From the NCBI GenBank assembly GCA_000759755.1, contig BBMW01000020.1:1-64000 (forward strand): a stretch of DNA of 64,000 nt, written 5' to 3'. The position numbers and the translations under genes are program-made. Shown here in pieces: positions 16,825 through 26,130 of the stretch (positions within the stretch are counted from its first letter, which is position 1; each line of letters begins with the position of its first letter). The DNA comes from Citrobacter werkmanii NBRC 105721. GTDB lineage: Bacteria; Pseudomonadota; Gammaproteobacteria; Enterobacterales; Enterobacteriaceae. The notes below the pieces were generated by a model. That model had not been told where the DNA came from. It saw only the letters and a list, made by a program, of their open reading frames with translations, and made no database searches.

Positions 16825-19800
16825 TCATTGATAAAATTGAAGACGTATTTGCCTGGCTTTCACGCTATACGCTGGGCGAGAACTTCGCAGACTACTGTGA
16901 CCTGCGCACAGTGATTGGCTTAACCGCCGATGACAAAATCCGCCATCCCTCGATGGATGCCCCGTATATTCAGGTCACCAAAAATAACGACTATGTCAGC
17001 TGCCTTGAAATAAAAGGGGCATTCCGTGAGTTCAGTTTTGAGGAGGTTGCGGAAGGACTCCCCCCGAAATCAGGCACCTTTCAGTTCTTCTACACGAATC
17101 TGGCCGACAAGCTCACCGGCGATTTTAAAGAACTGGGCCATAAACTCAGTATTGTCTTTGAGCATGACCCCGATCGCGGCCGGGAGGAAATGACCGAACT
17201 GATGAAGCCGCTGCGTCGCGGATGGAAGCGCCTTCATCTGGACATGGATGATCTGGCGCTGGAGCGTATCGATAAAATGACGCCCTGGCTGGCGAGAGAG
17301 CGTGTTTTTCTCGTTATCTACACCGCCATTGGCGCCCTGCCCGCTGATGAACTTAAAGACGAGATCCGCCGCCAGAATGCCGTGGGTGAATTACCAGAAT
17401 CCCGCTTCTCACAAAACCCGCTTTATGCCGAATTTGAGGGGCTGAAGCTCCGCCATGACGCGTTTATGGATAAGCTCATCTTTGATATGAACGCCGGAAA
17501 CAATGGTGTCTCTGTTCGTCTGATGGATGCACATGAAACGGGCCGCGTGATCCGCGACGAGATTGAAAAAAGCAGCACATCACCGTACTGGCAACCGCTT
17601 CTTCCCGGTGACCGGGTCATGCCTCATGGCCGCTTAAGAGGTGACGGGAAAGACATCAGCGCCTGCCTGGCGCCCCATCTCAACTATCAGTATTGCGACA
17701 CGAAAATCGACACCGACGGACCGTTTGTGAATGTGGATGACTTTTTCCACGGGCAGCTGGCCATGACACTGTTCCCCCAGCGGCCACAAACCTTCCCGGA
17801 GTTGTTTGCCAACGTTCCCCGGCAGGTTCCGTGGCGTGTACGCTTCGACCTGATACCCGGTGGAGCTTCGCAACTGGGGTACAAAAATTTCCTGCTGACG
17901 TTTCTGGCCATCATTCCGGCCCTGCGCCAGCAGTATGAATCCGTGCAGTGGCTGCTCAATCGTGACAAGAAAGATCCGGTTGTCGTCCTGAGCATCACAG
18001 CCAGCACCTGGCATCGCGATAAGAAGACCATGCAACGGAATCTCACGTTGCTGAAAAAATCCCTTCAGGGCTGGGGGATATGTAATGTCACCGGCACATT
18101 CGGTGATCCAGTCCGGGCATGGGTATCCACGCTACCGGCCGCCTCCAGCTACAGCGGCCCGAACCTCATGTTCTCGCCCTTGTCCGATGCCCTGCGCCTG
18201 CTTCCCCTGCAGCAGCCGTGCAGTCCCTGGTCGGAAGGGAATGTGATTTACCTGACGCCCGGGCGAAAACCCTTTGTCATGAAACTGGCCAGCCCCCTGC
18301 AGGAAAAACACACGGAACTCGTTATGGGGCCGCCCGGCTCAGGTAAATCGGTGCTCTGTAACAGCAGCCATCTTTCGTTCCTGGCCAACAGCAATACCGA
18401 TCTGCCCTTTATGCTGCTCATCGATAAAGGGTATACCGCGCAGGGATTCCACGACATCGTCTACGACGCCCTGCCGGACGATGCGAAGCACAAAATTGCC
18501 AGTATCGTGCTGAAAAATACGGCAGAACACTGTCGTAACCCGATGGATATTCAGCTGGGCCTGAAAGCCCCGCTGAGCACCGAGCGTGAGTATATTCTGA
18601 GTCTGCTCAAAAGCCTGTGTGCAGACCCCGCGACCGGGATGCCTCCGGACCCGACCAGCTGCGCAGATATCCTGGGCAGGATCGTCGACAGTGCGTTCAA
18701 AGAAAAAGGCATGATAAACCCGTCACGCTATGGTGCAGGGATTGTTCCTGAAGTGGATCGTGCCCTGGAGGAAAGCGGCATCCGGCATGGTCATCCTCCG
18801 GAATGGTGGGAATCGGCTACATGGTACGAAGTTCGCGACATGCTCTTTGATAAGGGGTATGTCTCCGAAGCCACACGTGCCCAGGCTCAGGCAGTACCGC
18901 TGCTTAACGACCTGCAGAATGAGCTCAACAGTAAAGAGATGGCCGACGCATTTAAGGGGGTGACGCGCCCGGGAACACAGGAGTCTTTACTGCAGTATGT
19001 TTCCCGTTGTCTGGCCAAAGCGCTGACTGATTATCCCGTACTGTCAGGCAGAACACGCCTCGTGTTCAGTCCGGAAACAAGGATCGTGATTGTCGATGTC
19101 AACAACGTCGCCGGCAAGCCGACTCCGGAAGGTAAACTGAAGACCGGTATCATGTATCAGTTTGCGCGCCAGATTGGCGGCGGGAATGACTTCTATCTCC
19201 CGCAGATTCAGGATGAACTCTACGCCAGCCTGGACCCGCGTTACATCCCTCTGCACAGGAAACGTATAGAGCAACTGGATCAGGAAACCAAACTGATCTT
19301 CATCGATGAGATGCACAATATCAAAGGGGTGCCGGTGCTGTGGGATGCGCTCCAGACTGAGGACCGTGAGCAGCGTAAATTCGGGATACGCACCGTTTTT
19401 GCCTCCCAGTACCCGGACGACTATCCGCCTGACCTGCTGGAATCCGCTAACTCCATCTACCTGATGCGCGTCCGTGAGAAGGATTTCGGGCTGCTCAGTA
19501 AATCCTGTCAGATCCCTGAGATAACCCTCCGGCGTCTGTTGATGACACCGCCTGGTGCGGCTCCCGATGGTTCAGGCACCACCTTCCTGGGCATATTCAA
19601 AACCTCACGCGGTAACGTGGCACAGTTACTGAAGCATGCCGTGGGACCACGGGAACTGTGGGCGCTGAACTCCACGCCGGAAAACCGGGCCCTGAGAAAG
19701 CAACTCACTGCCAGCCTGGGGTCGCGCACCGCCCGCGAACTGTTGTCGTCAAAATTTCCGCACGGCAGCGCCCTGGCACAAATCAACTACATGAAAGACA

Positions 19801-19883
19801 AGACGAATGGCGATGACGGGACCAGCACAGTAAACCGTCTTGCCGATCGACTCCTCAACGAATACGGCTACCTGCAAGGCTAA
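16821..19883 (+). CDS. traU: TraU, DotO/IcmB-like ATPase
   Basis: The 1020-residue cytoplasmic ATPase of the VirB4 class energises the inner-membrane side of the machine with DotB. Walker A GPPGSGKS is at 503-510, and Walker B ends in LIFIDE (D829, E830), followed by MHNIKG. Length matches R64 TraU. The frame extends to 16779, but the ATG at 16821 overlaps the traT stop and is the natural start. Confidence 0.93.
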   Translation: MIIDKIEDVFAWLSRYTLGENFADYCDLRTVIGLTADDKIRHPSMDAPYIQVTKNNDYVSCLEIKGAFREFSFEEVAEGLPPKSGTFQFFYTNLADKLTGDFKELGHKLSIVFEHDPDRGREEMTELMKPLRRGWKRLHLDMDDLALERIDKMTPWLARERVFLVIYTAIGALPADELKDEIRRQNAVGELPESRFSQNPLYAEFEGLKLRHDAFMDKLIFDMNAGNNGVSVRLMDAHETGRVIRDEIEKSSTSPYWQPLLPGDRVMPHGRLRGDGKDISACLAPHLNYQYCDTKIDTDGPFVNVDDFFHGQLAMTLFPQRPQTFPELFANVPRQVPWRVRFDLIPGGASQLGYKNFLLTFLAIIPALRQQYESVQWLLNRDKKDPVVVLSITASTWHRDKKTMQRNLTLLKKSLQGWGICNVTGTFGDPVRAWVSTLPAASSYSGPNLMFSPLSDALRLLPLQQPCSPWSEGNVIYLTPGRKPFVMKLASPLQEKHTELVMGPPGSGKSVLCNSSHLSFLANSNTDLPFMLLIDKGYTAQGFHDIVYDALPDDAKHKIASIVLKNTAEHCRNPMDIQLGLKAPLSTEREYILSLLKSLCADPATGMPPDPTSCADILGRIVDSAFKEKGMINPSRYGAGIVPEVDRALEESGIRHGHPPEWWESATWYEVRDMLFDKGYVSEATRAQAQAVPLLNDLQNELNSKEMADAFKGVTRPGTQESLLQYVSRCLAKALTDYPVLSGRTRLVFSPETRIVIVDVNNVAGKPTPEGKLKTGIMYQFARQIGGGNDFYLPQIQDELYASLDPRYIPLHRKRIEQLDQETKLIFIDEMHNIKGVPVLWDALQTEDREQRKFGIRTVFASQYPDDYPPDLLESANSIYLMRVREKDFGLLSKSCQIPEITLRRLLMTPPGAAPDGSGTTFLGIFKTSRGNVAQLLKHAVGPRELWALNSTPENRALRKQLTASLGSRTARELLSSKFPHGSALAQINYMKDKTNGDDGTSTVNRLADRLLNEYGYLQG

Positions 19884-19901
19884 ACTCACAGAGAGCAAAA
19901 C

Positions 19902-21128
19902 ATGGACAAACACCTTCGCCGGCATTCCCGGCCAGCTGTCTTTACGCTATCCCTGATTTCATTATTTATCGCCACGTCAACACATGCAAAGGCTATGACG
20001 GTTAACGTCAACAGCAGCATCCCGGTGACGACACAGATTGTTCCCCAGCTCAGTGCAGCCAACGGTACGCTGACCGAGATTGCAACCACCCAGCACCAGG
20101 TGGGTGCAGCCATCAATGCCAGCGCCAACAAGATTTCATCCTCAATTGAACAGGCAGAGCAGTCCAGGGCCACACAGGAAAGCTTTGCGCGCCAGTCTGA
20201 ACGGCTGGAACAGTCGCGGCGCAGTTTCGCCGTACCTGAAACCATCTGCACAGAGTCAACGTCAGGCTCTGCTGCCCGGGTCAGCAATCAGGCCCGCGCG
20301 ACGCAGAGCAGCTACTCCAGAGGCGGTGGCGTCAGTAACAAAACCATCAGGGGTGCGCTGACCGACGCCACCCCGGCGCCGGAGCAGGTTCAGTACCAGA
20401 GTGCCGCTATTCACGGTCAGTGGTGTGATGAAACAGACTACGCTGCGTATGGCGGAACCGACCTCTGCCCGTCTGTATCGCAATATCCGGGCGGGGATAA
20501 ACAACTGGCCTCCCTGCTGGACGGGGCCGGTAAGCCAGGTAAAACCCCCGACTTAACGTTCACGCAGAAGCAGATTGATGCCGCCGTCGCGTACACCCTC
20601 AATACCACAGCCCCCGCAGCAGGTCGCCAGCTGGGGAAAGGCGAAGTCAAAACCGCCTCGGGCAAGCAGTATGCCGGTCTTATGACGCAGTACGAAGGCA
20701 TCATGGATGCAGCCCGGGAGCCGCAGATGGCCATGATTGCGGCAAGTACCCCCAATAAAGCCACAAAGGACGCCCTGAAAGACGCGCTCAAAGTGCCCTC
20801 AGCGCAAAGCTACTTTGACGACACCGCATCAGAACAGGCACGTTCATCGGGTGAGATGTCACAGAGGGAGTTTGAGTCGTTTGAAGTGGGCAGACGCTAT
20901 GCGAACACCGCCTACTTATCTGACCTGCAGCAGATGGAAGGTGACAATCTCATCCGGGAGCAGATCCGCGTCCAGAACCTGGGGAACTGGCTGGCACTGG
21001 CCTCGAAGCGTGAACTGGAAAAGAGCAACATCCTCACCGGGCAGGTACTCGCCCTGTTAGCCACAGAACAATACCGGCCGCAGCTGGCTGACAAAATGGA
21101 GCAGGTTAAAGCAGGAGTCGCGAGATGA
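19902..21128 (+). CDS. traW: TraW, IcmX-like exported conjugation protein
   Basis: The 408-residue product has a signal peptide (about 1-29, ending HAKA). An Ala/Gln/Ser-rich helical region (about 50-110) suggests a coiled coil, and the middle has several cysteines. The order traU-traW-traX and the size match R64 TraW. Periplasmic location is inferred. Its stop overlaps the traX start (ATGA). Confidence 0.86.
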   Translation: MDKHLRRHSRPAVFTLSLISLFIATSTHAKAMTVNVNSSIPVTTQIVPQLSAANGTLTEIATTQHQVGAAINASANKISSSIEQAEQSRATQESFARQSERLEQSRRSFAVPETICTESTSGSAARVSNQARATQSSYSRGGGVSNKTIRGALTDATPAPEQVQYQSAAIHGQWCDETDYAAYGGTDLCPSVSQYPGGDKQLASLLDGAGKPGKTPDLTFTQKQIDAAVAYTLNTTAPAAGRQLGKGEVKTASGKQYAGLMTQYEGIMDAAREPQMAMIAASTPNKATKDALKDALKVPSAQSYFDDTASEQARSSGEMSQREFESFEVGRRYANTAYLSDLQQMEGDNLIREQIRVQNLGNWLALASKRELEKSNILTGQVLALLATEQYRPQLADKMEQVKAGVAR

Positions 21129-21643
21129 AAATGAAAACCGGCCTTTACTGGCTGGCCAATATCTTCCTCCCTCTTTCTGAAACTCGCTATACCAAAAATA
21201 AAATCATACCGTCCTTTGCGAAACAGCTGCAGCGCATGCGCGTGGCGAAAAAACTGATCGCCCGGCAACGCCGGCAACGCCCACTGACCTGGGAGGAAGC
21301 CGTGGCGGCAAGTGGCATGGATACGGCAGGTATCGAGCGGCGGCAACTGCGGCGCAAAAAGCTGTATCTGGCGATGGCTGCTGTCCCTGTTCTTATGGCT
21401 CTCGGCCTGTTTCTTGCCGTGCTGGCCAGCGGGATTTACGTCGCGCCTTTGCTGATCCGCCTGGGCGTCATGACCGTTGTCCTGGTGGGGCTGGGGTGTG
21501 TTCCCCTGCTGCAGGCGGTGGTCTGCACCTGGCGACTGTGGCAGTTACGCGAACGCCGGGTCAGCGTGGAGGAAAAAGGCACGTTTACTGACTTCCGGCG
21601 TGAAACCGCGTGGATACGCCTGACTCTGTACCCCTGGCGTTAA
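21125..21643 (+). CDS. traX: TraX, IcmV-like membrane protein
   Basis: The 172-residue protein has a strongly basic region (about residues 35-80), then two or three membrane segments between about 78 and 140. It corresponds to R64 TraX in position. In Legionella, IcmV is a small membrane protein of the secretion apparatus with unclear function. Confidence 0.83.
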   Translation: MKMKTGLYWLANIFLPLSETRYTKNKIIPSFAKQLQRMRVAKKLIARQRRQRPLTWEEAVAASGMDTAGIERRQLRRKKLYLAMAAVPVLMALGLFLAVLASGIYVAPLLIRLGVMTVVLVGLGCVPLLQAVVCTWRLWQLRERRVSVEEKGTFTDFRRETAWIRLTLYPWR

Positions 21644-21694
21644 CACCTCTCTCATCCATCGTGCATCAACGGCCGTTCAGGCCGGAGTAAAATT

Positions 21695-23848
21695 ATGAAA
21701 TGGATACGAACCTTATATGCCAGTGTTCTGGTTAATTTGCTGTGGGCGTCATCTGCCCTCGCTGATACAGCAGTAAGCTTTGACAGCATTGAAGCGGCAG
21801 CCAAACGCTCGACCGACCTGTCACGTCAGCTACTGGTGATGATATTCGGCGACGTTGTCACCAATCCGCTGTCCACCAATGCGACAATGGTTGGCCAGCT
21901 GTTCTTTATCTTTAACGGGATTGTGTTCGTCCTCGCCGTCATCTGGTTCCTGCTGATAAGCCTCAAGCACATCACCAAAGCGGGTCACACGGGGAAAGTG
22001 TTTGGCAGTGGTGCCACGCCAATGGCGGTGGTCACCACTGTCGCCGGCTTTTTATTTCTGGTGCCGACCGTATCCGGATGGTCCCTCGCCCAGCTGGTAT
22101 TCCTGTGGGCGGTGTCCGTGATGGGGATTGGCAGCGCCAACCTGATGACCGACAAAATCGCGGACCTGATGAAAAGTGGCTATTCACTGGTGATGCAGCC
22201 GGTGGCTCCGCAGACTGTCAGTTCTGCGCGCGCCATCTATGAAATGAACCTCTGTATGTACGCGACGAACGCGGAACTCAGCGGCATGTACAGCCAGTAC
22301 GGCAAAAGCGACACGCCCCTGATGGCCATCAAAACCACCACAGAGGGTTTTGAAATCACCAACGGCAGCGCCAGCTGCGGTTCGGCCCGACTGCCGGCAC
22401 CGAGTAAAAACAGCCTCACCGGATGGCTGTTCGCGCCAGATGTGAACACGGATGCCATTGAGTCGGCTCAGCGTAACGCCATGAATCAGATGCAGAACAC
22501 GCTGAACCAGAATGCCTCGTCGTTTGTCACTGCCCTGCTGAACAAGCAGAAGAACGGCGGTGGCACCCTTCCGGATGCAGAAACGGCGATTCAGCAGGCC
22601 GCCCGGACCTATGAGGACTCGATCAATGCAGTCGTCAACGCACAGGGGAACGGCGATGAGCTGGCCACCGTAATGACAACAGAACTCAAGAGAAGTGGCT
22701 GGCTCTCTCTGGGGGCGTGGTATCAGACATTCGCGACAGCGAACCAGAAAGTCAATGATGCTGTGGCGTTGAAACCTGTAGTCAGCGGCCAGTCTTCTCT
22801 GGGAGATATCGGCGTCAGTGATACTTTAAATAACGTCATGACGGCTTATCAGGCACAGATTCAGAATTCACCTTACACACCACCACTAGGAACACAAACA
22901 ACCTCAAAGGAAACAGCTCAAGCACAAGATTCTTCGGACCCTAATGCTGTATTTGTTGGGATATTCAACTCTCCGGGTCAACGGCTAACCAACAAAATCG
23001 CCCAACTTCAAATTGGACAGGACAATGTTAATAGCCTTCAAATGAACCCATTATTAAAAATGAAAGCTATTGGTGATATAACACTTGTAACAACAGAATC
23101 TGTATTTATCACATTCACGGCAGTTAGTGCAGCAATGAAAGCATATAATGAAGGAGTCTCAGGGTTTATTATTTCCGTTTTATCCTTCAAGGGAAGCAAA
23201 GTCGCAAAATACATTGTGGAGGGTATTTCCCCAATAATGTACTTTATACTTATTAGCTTATTTTGCGTCGGATTTAGCTTGTCATTATATCTCCCCATGA
23301 TACCTTTTATTTTCTGGCTGGCTGCTGCAGCAAACTGGATAGTTAGTGTTCTAGTGGGGGCAACAGGAGGCTCACTATGGGCAGCTACACATATAGGTAC
23401 CGAAGAAGAAAAAGGTAGCAGATCTGCTTATGGATATATTTTTCTGATTGATGCACAAATTAGGCCAATGCTGATGGTTTTAGGTTTTGCATTTGCCAGC
23501 TTGGTCACTGTAGCAATAGGTACTTTATTAAATATGTTGTTTGGCCCTGTAATCGCTAATGTTCAGTCAAACTCAATTACTGGGATTGCCTCTATTATAG
23601 GATTGCTAATGATTTATGCTCGCATTTGCACCACCACCGTATCTCGAGTATTTGCCCTTCAAGTTACAATGCCAGATTATGTAATTTCTTGGCTAGGTGG
23701 GCGTGAAGCTGCAAGTATTCTTGGCGGAATGGTTGAGTCAACTAAAAACATGTTTGCTGGTTTTTCTCATGGACTTCAACGTGCACCTGGTATAAAATCA
23801 GATAGTAATACTAGCATCCCCAATAATGGGCAGGATGGTATAAAATGA
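21695..23848 (+). CDS. traY: TraY, DotA-like polytopic membrane protein and exclusion target
   Basis: The 717-residue protein has a signal peptide (1-23), membrane segments near 70-95 and 115-150, a large hydrophilic middle (about 165-440) and a C-terminal membrane cluster (about 465-680). In IncI plasmids TraY is the donor factor sensed by ExcA of a resident plasmid. From about 22850 onward base composition turns AT-rich and stays so through excA, while the first part is GC-rich like the other tra genes. The gene therefore looks mosaic. Confidence 0.9.
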   Translation: MKWIRTLYASVLVNLLWASSALADTAVSFDSIEAAAKRSTDLSRQLLVMIFGDVVTNPLSTNATMVGQLFFIFNGIVFVLAVIWFLLISLKHITKAGHTGKVFGSGATPMAVVTTVAGFLFLVPTVSGWSLAQLVFLWAVSVMGIGSANLMTDKIADLMKSGYSLVMQPVAPQTVSSARAIYEMNLCMYATNAELSGMYSQYGKSDTPLMAIKTTTEGFEITNGSASCGSARLPAPSKNSLTGWLFAPDVNTDAIESAQRNAMNQMQNTLNQNASSFVTALLNKQKNGGGTLPDAETAIQQAARTYEDSINAVVNAQGNGDELATVMTTELKRSGWLSLGAWYQTFATANQKVNDAVALKPVVSGQSSLGDIGVSDTLNNVMTAYQAQIQNSPYTPPLGTQTTSKETAQAQDSSDPNAVFVGIFNSPGQRLTNKIAQLQIGQDNVNSLQMNPLLKMKAIGDITLVTTESVFITFTAVSAAMKAYNEGVSGFIISVLSFKGSKVAKYIVEGISPIMYFILISLFCVGFSLSLYLPMIPFIFWLAAAANWIVSVLVGATGGSLWAATHIGTEEEKGSRSAYGYIFLIDAQIRPMLMVLGFAFASLVTVAIGTLLNMLFGPVIANVQSNSITGIASIIGLLMIYARICTTTVSRVFALQVTMPDYVISWLGGREAASILGGMVESTKNMFAGFSHGLQRAPGIKSDSNTSIPNNGQDGIK

Positions 23849-24447
23849 AAAAAAATCATATCTACAGAGAATTAGTTATATTCCTCTCGGGAATAGTTTC
23901 AATTGGTTGTGCCTTTCTAGCCTTAATGTTTCTTTTGCTTGCCTTACTTGAAGGCCAGTTTAACCGTGATGGTGCATTCGGACTTACCTTTCTTATAATT
24001 TCATTAGCAATAATTCTATTCATAAGAAGTTTAAGAAAATCCGAAGCAAAACGTAACATGGCGATATTGGCATCACTGAAAAATAAATTATTTCAACCTG
24101 AAGAACACCTAGAGTTGTTTAGATGGAAAAGAGGTAAGTACATCGGTTTTGATGACATCAACAAAACGATACTGGCACTTGACCTTTATGAAAAAAAACC
24201 CCTTATAAAAGCCATTGATTTCAACGCATGGTCTGGTTATGAGTGTAGAGGGAACGTTGTAACCTTTAAGTTTCATGATATTAAATTCCCCACATTTGTT
24301 ATGGGATTCAGAAGTGAAGGAGAAAGTATGGCTTTTTGTCACAAGCTCGATGTTCTTCTGACACCTGAATACAAACCAGCATCAAATGTTGGCCATGAGT
24401 TTTCTGAATATATCAAAGCTAAAAATCTTACCTTCCAGATAGCCTAG
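23845..24447 (+). CDS. excA: ExcA-like entry-exclusion protein
   Basis: The 200-residue protein has two N-terminal membrane segments (about 8-36 and 44-62) and a cytoplasmic remainder. It directly follows traY with a 4-bp overlap (ATGA), as excA does in R64. Exclusion proteins of this type block entry of related plasmids by recognising TraY. An internal in-frame ATG at 24058 (M72) could make a shorter soluble form, analogous to ExcB. The composition is AT-rich like the end of traY. Confidence 0.78.
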   Translation: MKKNHIYRELVIFLSGIVSIGCAFLALMFLLLALLEGQFNRDGAFGLTFLIISLAIILFIRSLRKSEAKRNMAILASLKNKLFQPEEHLELFRWKRGKYIGFDDINKTILALDLYEKKPLIKAIDFNAWSGYECRGNVVTFKFHDIKFPTFVMGFRSEGESMAFCHKLDVLLTPEYKPASNVGHEFSEYIKAKNLTFQIA

Positions 24448-24477
24448 TATAACCATACCATCCCACCACTCCATCAA

Positions 24478-24503
24478 GGGCACCTATACAGGTGCTCTTT
24501 TTT
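24478..24503 (+). terminator. Intrinsic terminator after excA
   Basis: The stem GGGCACCT / AGGTGCTC has a 4-nt loop and is followed by TTTTTT. It ends the traT-excA unit and marks the start of the accessory region. Confidence 0.7.
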
Positions 24504-24519
24504 CTGCCTGGTGCAAATC

Positions 24520-24706
24520 GATAGTTTGGGTATGAGGTGTAAGTATCCCGCATAATCGTGCCATTCACATTTAGAGATCATCCGGCATACTCAATCTGCC
24601 AACGAAGAAGATCGCTATGCGTAAAGCCCGTTTTACTGAGCATCAGATCATCGCCGTGATTAAATCGGTTGAAGCCGGACGAACTGTTAAAGATCTCTTA
24701 CTTTAG
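24520..24706 (+). mobile_element. Remnant of an IS3-family insertion sequence (5' end of orfA)
   Basis: A short frame at 24617-24706 (MRKARFTEHQIIAVIKSVEAG...) matches the N-terminal helix of IS3-family OrfA transposases (consensus about MRKxRFTExQIxxVLKxxEAG). It ends after 29 codons when similarity stops. Upstream sequence from about 24520 is probably the IS left end. Nothing of orfB is seen. The remainder to 24824 holds no other gene. Confidence 0.6.
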
Positions 24707-24824
24707 ACCTGATATCAAAAATTGAACACCTGGCAAATTTAGAAAAATCTCCTTTTGTTACCATTAACTGCTTACTCGAGGGGGATTCCCCTCCTGATGT
24801 TTACTAAAGAGTCGGGGTTATAGC

Positions 24825-25478
24825 ATGGCAAGGATAGACATTAACGTACCCTACGCTGAAAAAGATGAAGCAAAAATGTTAGGGGCCAGATGGGACGCAG
24901 CGAACAAAACCTGGTATGTGCCTGATGGCGTATCCGTTGACCATTTCTTGAAATGGTTATCAGATTGTAATGTCATCGCCCCTTACTGGTATATCGCTCA
25001 GGCATACGATTATTGCTGGAAGTGCGGATGTGGAACTGTAATGACCTCAGTTCTTCTTCCAGAAGGACATCAAACACTTGAACAAGATGATGATGGTCTC
25101 ATTTACTGGGAAAAGCATGAAACCCCTGCTTTTATATTCTACATATATGATATTCCAGACCATATACTGAAAAACTTTGAACGCGTAACGCACTATTTAT
25201 CAAAGGATTATAGTAAGACCGTAGATGCCAAATACTGGATGAACCACTGTCAGCACTGTCATATGAAGCAAGGGGATTTTCAGTTGCATTGTGAGGATGA
25301 TGGTGCATTTACACCATCGAGTCGGGAACAAGCCTCTGGAATCTATCTCACCAGAATCGAACAAAGCTTTTCTGCATCATGTGGCAGCATTTCGCACGAA
25401 CACCTGCATTTCAGGTTTGGCTCGGAAGAGGAGTTCTTAACTTCCGGGGAGTGGTTTCCGTATATGGACAAAATATAG
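24825..25478 (+). CDS. DUF5710 protein with a putative zinc site
   Basis: The 217-residue protein has an N-terminal DUF5710-type fold (about 1-46: INVPYAEKDEAKMLGARWDAANKTWYVP), also seen at the N-terminus of the primase at 5986. Paired cysteines C64/C67 and C142/C145 (CWKC and CQHC) could bind one zinc. The rest is unknown. It lies between the IS remnant and the repeat array and is AT-richer than the tra genes. Function not recognised; a nucleic-acid-linked role is only a guess. Confidence 0.65.
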   Translation: MARIDINVPYAEKDEAKMLGARWDAANKTWYVPDGVSVDHFLKWLSDCNVIAPYWYIAQAYDYCWKCGCGTVMTSVLLPEGHQTLEQDDDGLIYWEKHETPAFIFYIYDIPDHILKNFERVTHYLSKDYSKTVDAKYWMNHCQHCHMKQGDFQLHCEDDGAFTPSSREQASGIYLTRIEQSFSASCGSISHEHLHFRFGSEEEFLTSGEWFPYMDKI

Positions 25479-25500
25479 AAAGAGCATATGGATTAATACC

Positions 25501-25607
25501 GACGTAAAAAAACCGACTGGTGAAGTCGGCTTTTTTACTGCTCCGGTACTGAGTAGGTGGCTCTGACTGGAGTGAGGCAAACCTTATCTAACGCCAACAC
25601 TATACGC
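25501..25607 (-). ncRNA. Agr-like antisense RNA repeat A
   Basis: First of seven copies of a 116-bp unit. On the minus strand it contains a -10 TATAGT within the right end, a transcribed body, and a terminator (stem CCGACT/AGTCGG at 25513-25529 flanked by A and T runs). The target-like segment at about 25560-25592 (CTCTGACTGGAGTGAGGCAA) differs from both intact toxin leaders, so this copy looks orphan. Confidence 0.55.
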
Positions 25608-25616
25608 CAAAATCCA

Positions 25617-25742
25617 GACGTAAAAAAACCGACTGGTGAGGTCGGCTTTTTTACTGTTCCGGTGCTGAGTTGGTGCTCTGACCGGAGGAAGTCTTTCTAC
25701 ACCTAACGCGTATATTTTATGCACTCAGCCGCAGCAATGCAA
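25617..25742 (-). ncRNA. Agr-like antisense RNA repeat B, cognate to dinQ-like gene 1
   Basis: This minus-strand unit has a good promoter: -35 TTGCAT (25737-25742), 17-bp spacer, -10 TAAAAT (25714-25719). The transcript would run leftward to the terminator at about 25629-25645. The segment 25683-25706 is identical over 24 bases to the toxin leader at 25919-25942, so the RNA would pair with the toxin mRNA. Repeat A starts exactly 116 bp earlier. Confidence 0.68.
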
Positions 25743-25796
25743 CTATCTGTGGTTAAGGCACCACATTTAGTGGTGTATTGGATGTTTAGTATACCG

Positions 25797-25802
25797 TATA
25801 AT
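25797..25802 (+). promoter_or_regulatory. Putative -10 of dinQ-like gene 1
   Basis: TATAAT lies 221 bp before the toxin ATG. The second locus has TATAAT 220 bp before its ATG, which supports both. No good -35 is visible. An inverted repeat TGTGGT-N6-ACCACA (25748-25765) lies upstream. No LexA box of the CTG-N10-CAG form was found. Confidence 0.5.
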
Positions 25803-26017
25803 CAGCGAGTTAGCCGTGTGGAGTGACCTTCTCCCCTGCCTTCCCGTTTCTGCGGGTATGAACAGTTTAAAAGCCCTGGCTGAACAAACAGGTGGTGCTG
25901 TGTTTAGTGCTCTGGCAGGAGGAAGTCTTTCTACACCTAACAATGTGAGAAAGCCGTTGTGACAGGCAATGTATGAGTAAACAACGGTGATTTCCTCCAG
26001 TTTATCTGGAGAAACGG

Positions 26018-26113
26018 ATGGTTAACCTGTTAATCATCGTTCTGAGAGCGGTAGCGGCGCTTGCAAACGCGCTGATTGCCATTCTCGAACTGATCCGCCA
26101 GTTCATGGACTGA
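26018..26113 (+). CDS. DinQ-like type I toxin peptide 1
   Basis: This 31-residue peptide is hydrophobic almost throughout, with the core NALIAILELIR very close to the E. coli DinQ core (established family: small inner-membrane peptides that depolarise the membrane). It is preceded by a leader of about 210 nt whose ribosome site GGAG lies in a hairpin (CTCCAG 25995-26000 with CTGGAG 26006-26011). Translation is therefore probably blocked until the RNA is processed. Repeat B supplies a matching antisense RNA. It is near-identical to the peptide at 28741 except for residue 2 and the last five. Confidence 0.72.
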   Translation: MVNLLIIVLRAVAALANALIAILELIRQFMD

Positions 26114-26130
26114 TGACAGCGGAAACGTAG

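Noticed and set aside
25740-25810. LexA box for the DinQ-like genes
   Set aside because: E. coli dinQ is LexA controlled, but no CTG-N10-CAG site was found before either toxin; TACTGTGATAG near 28490 is only a half-site.
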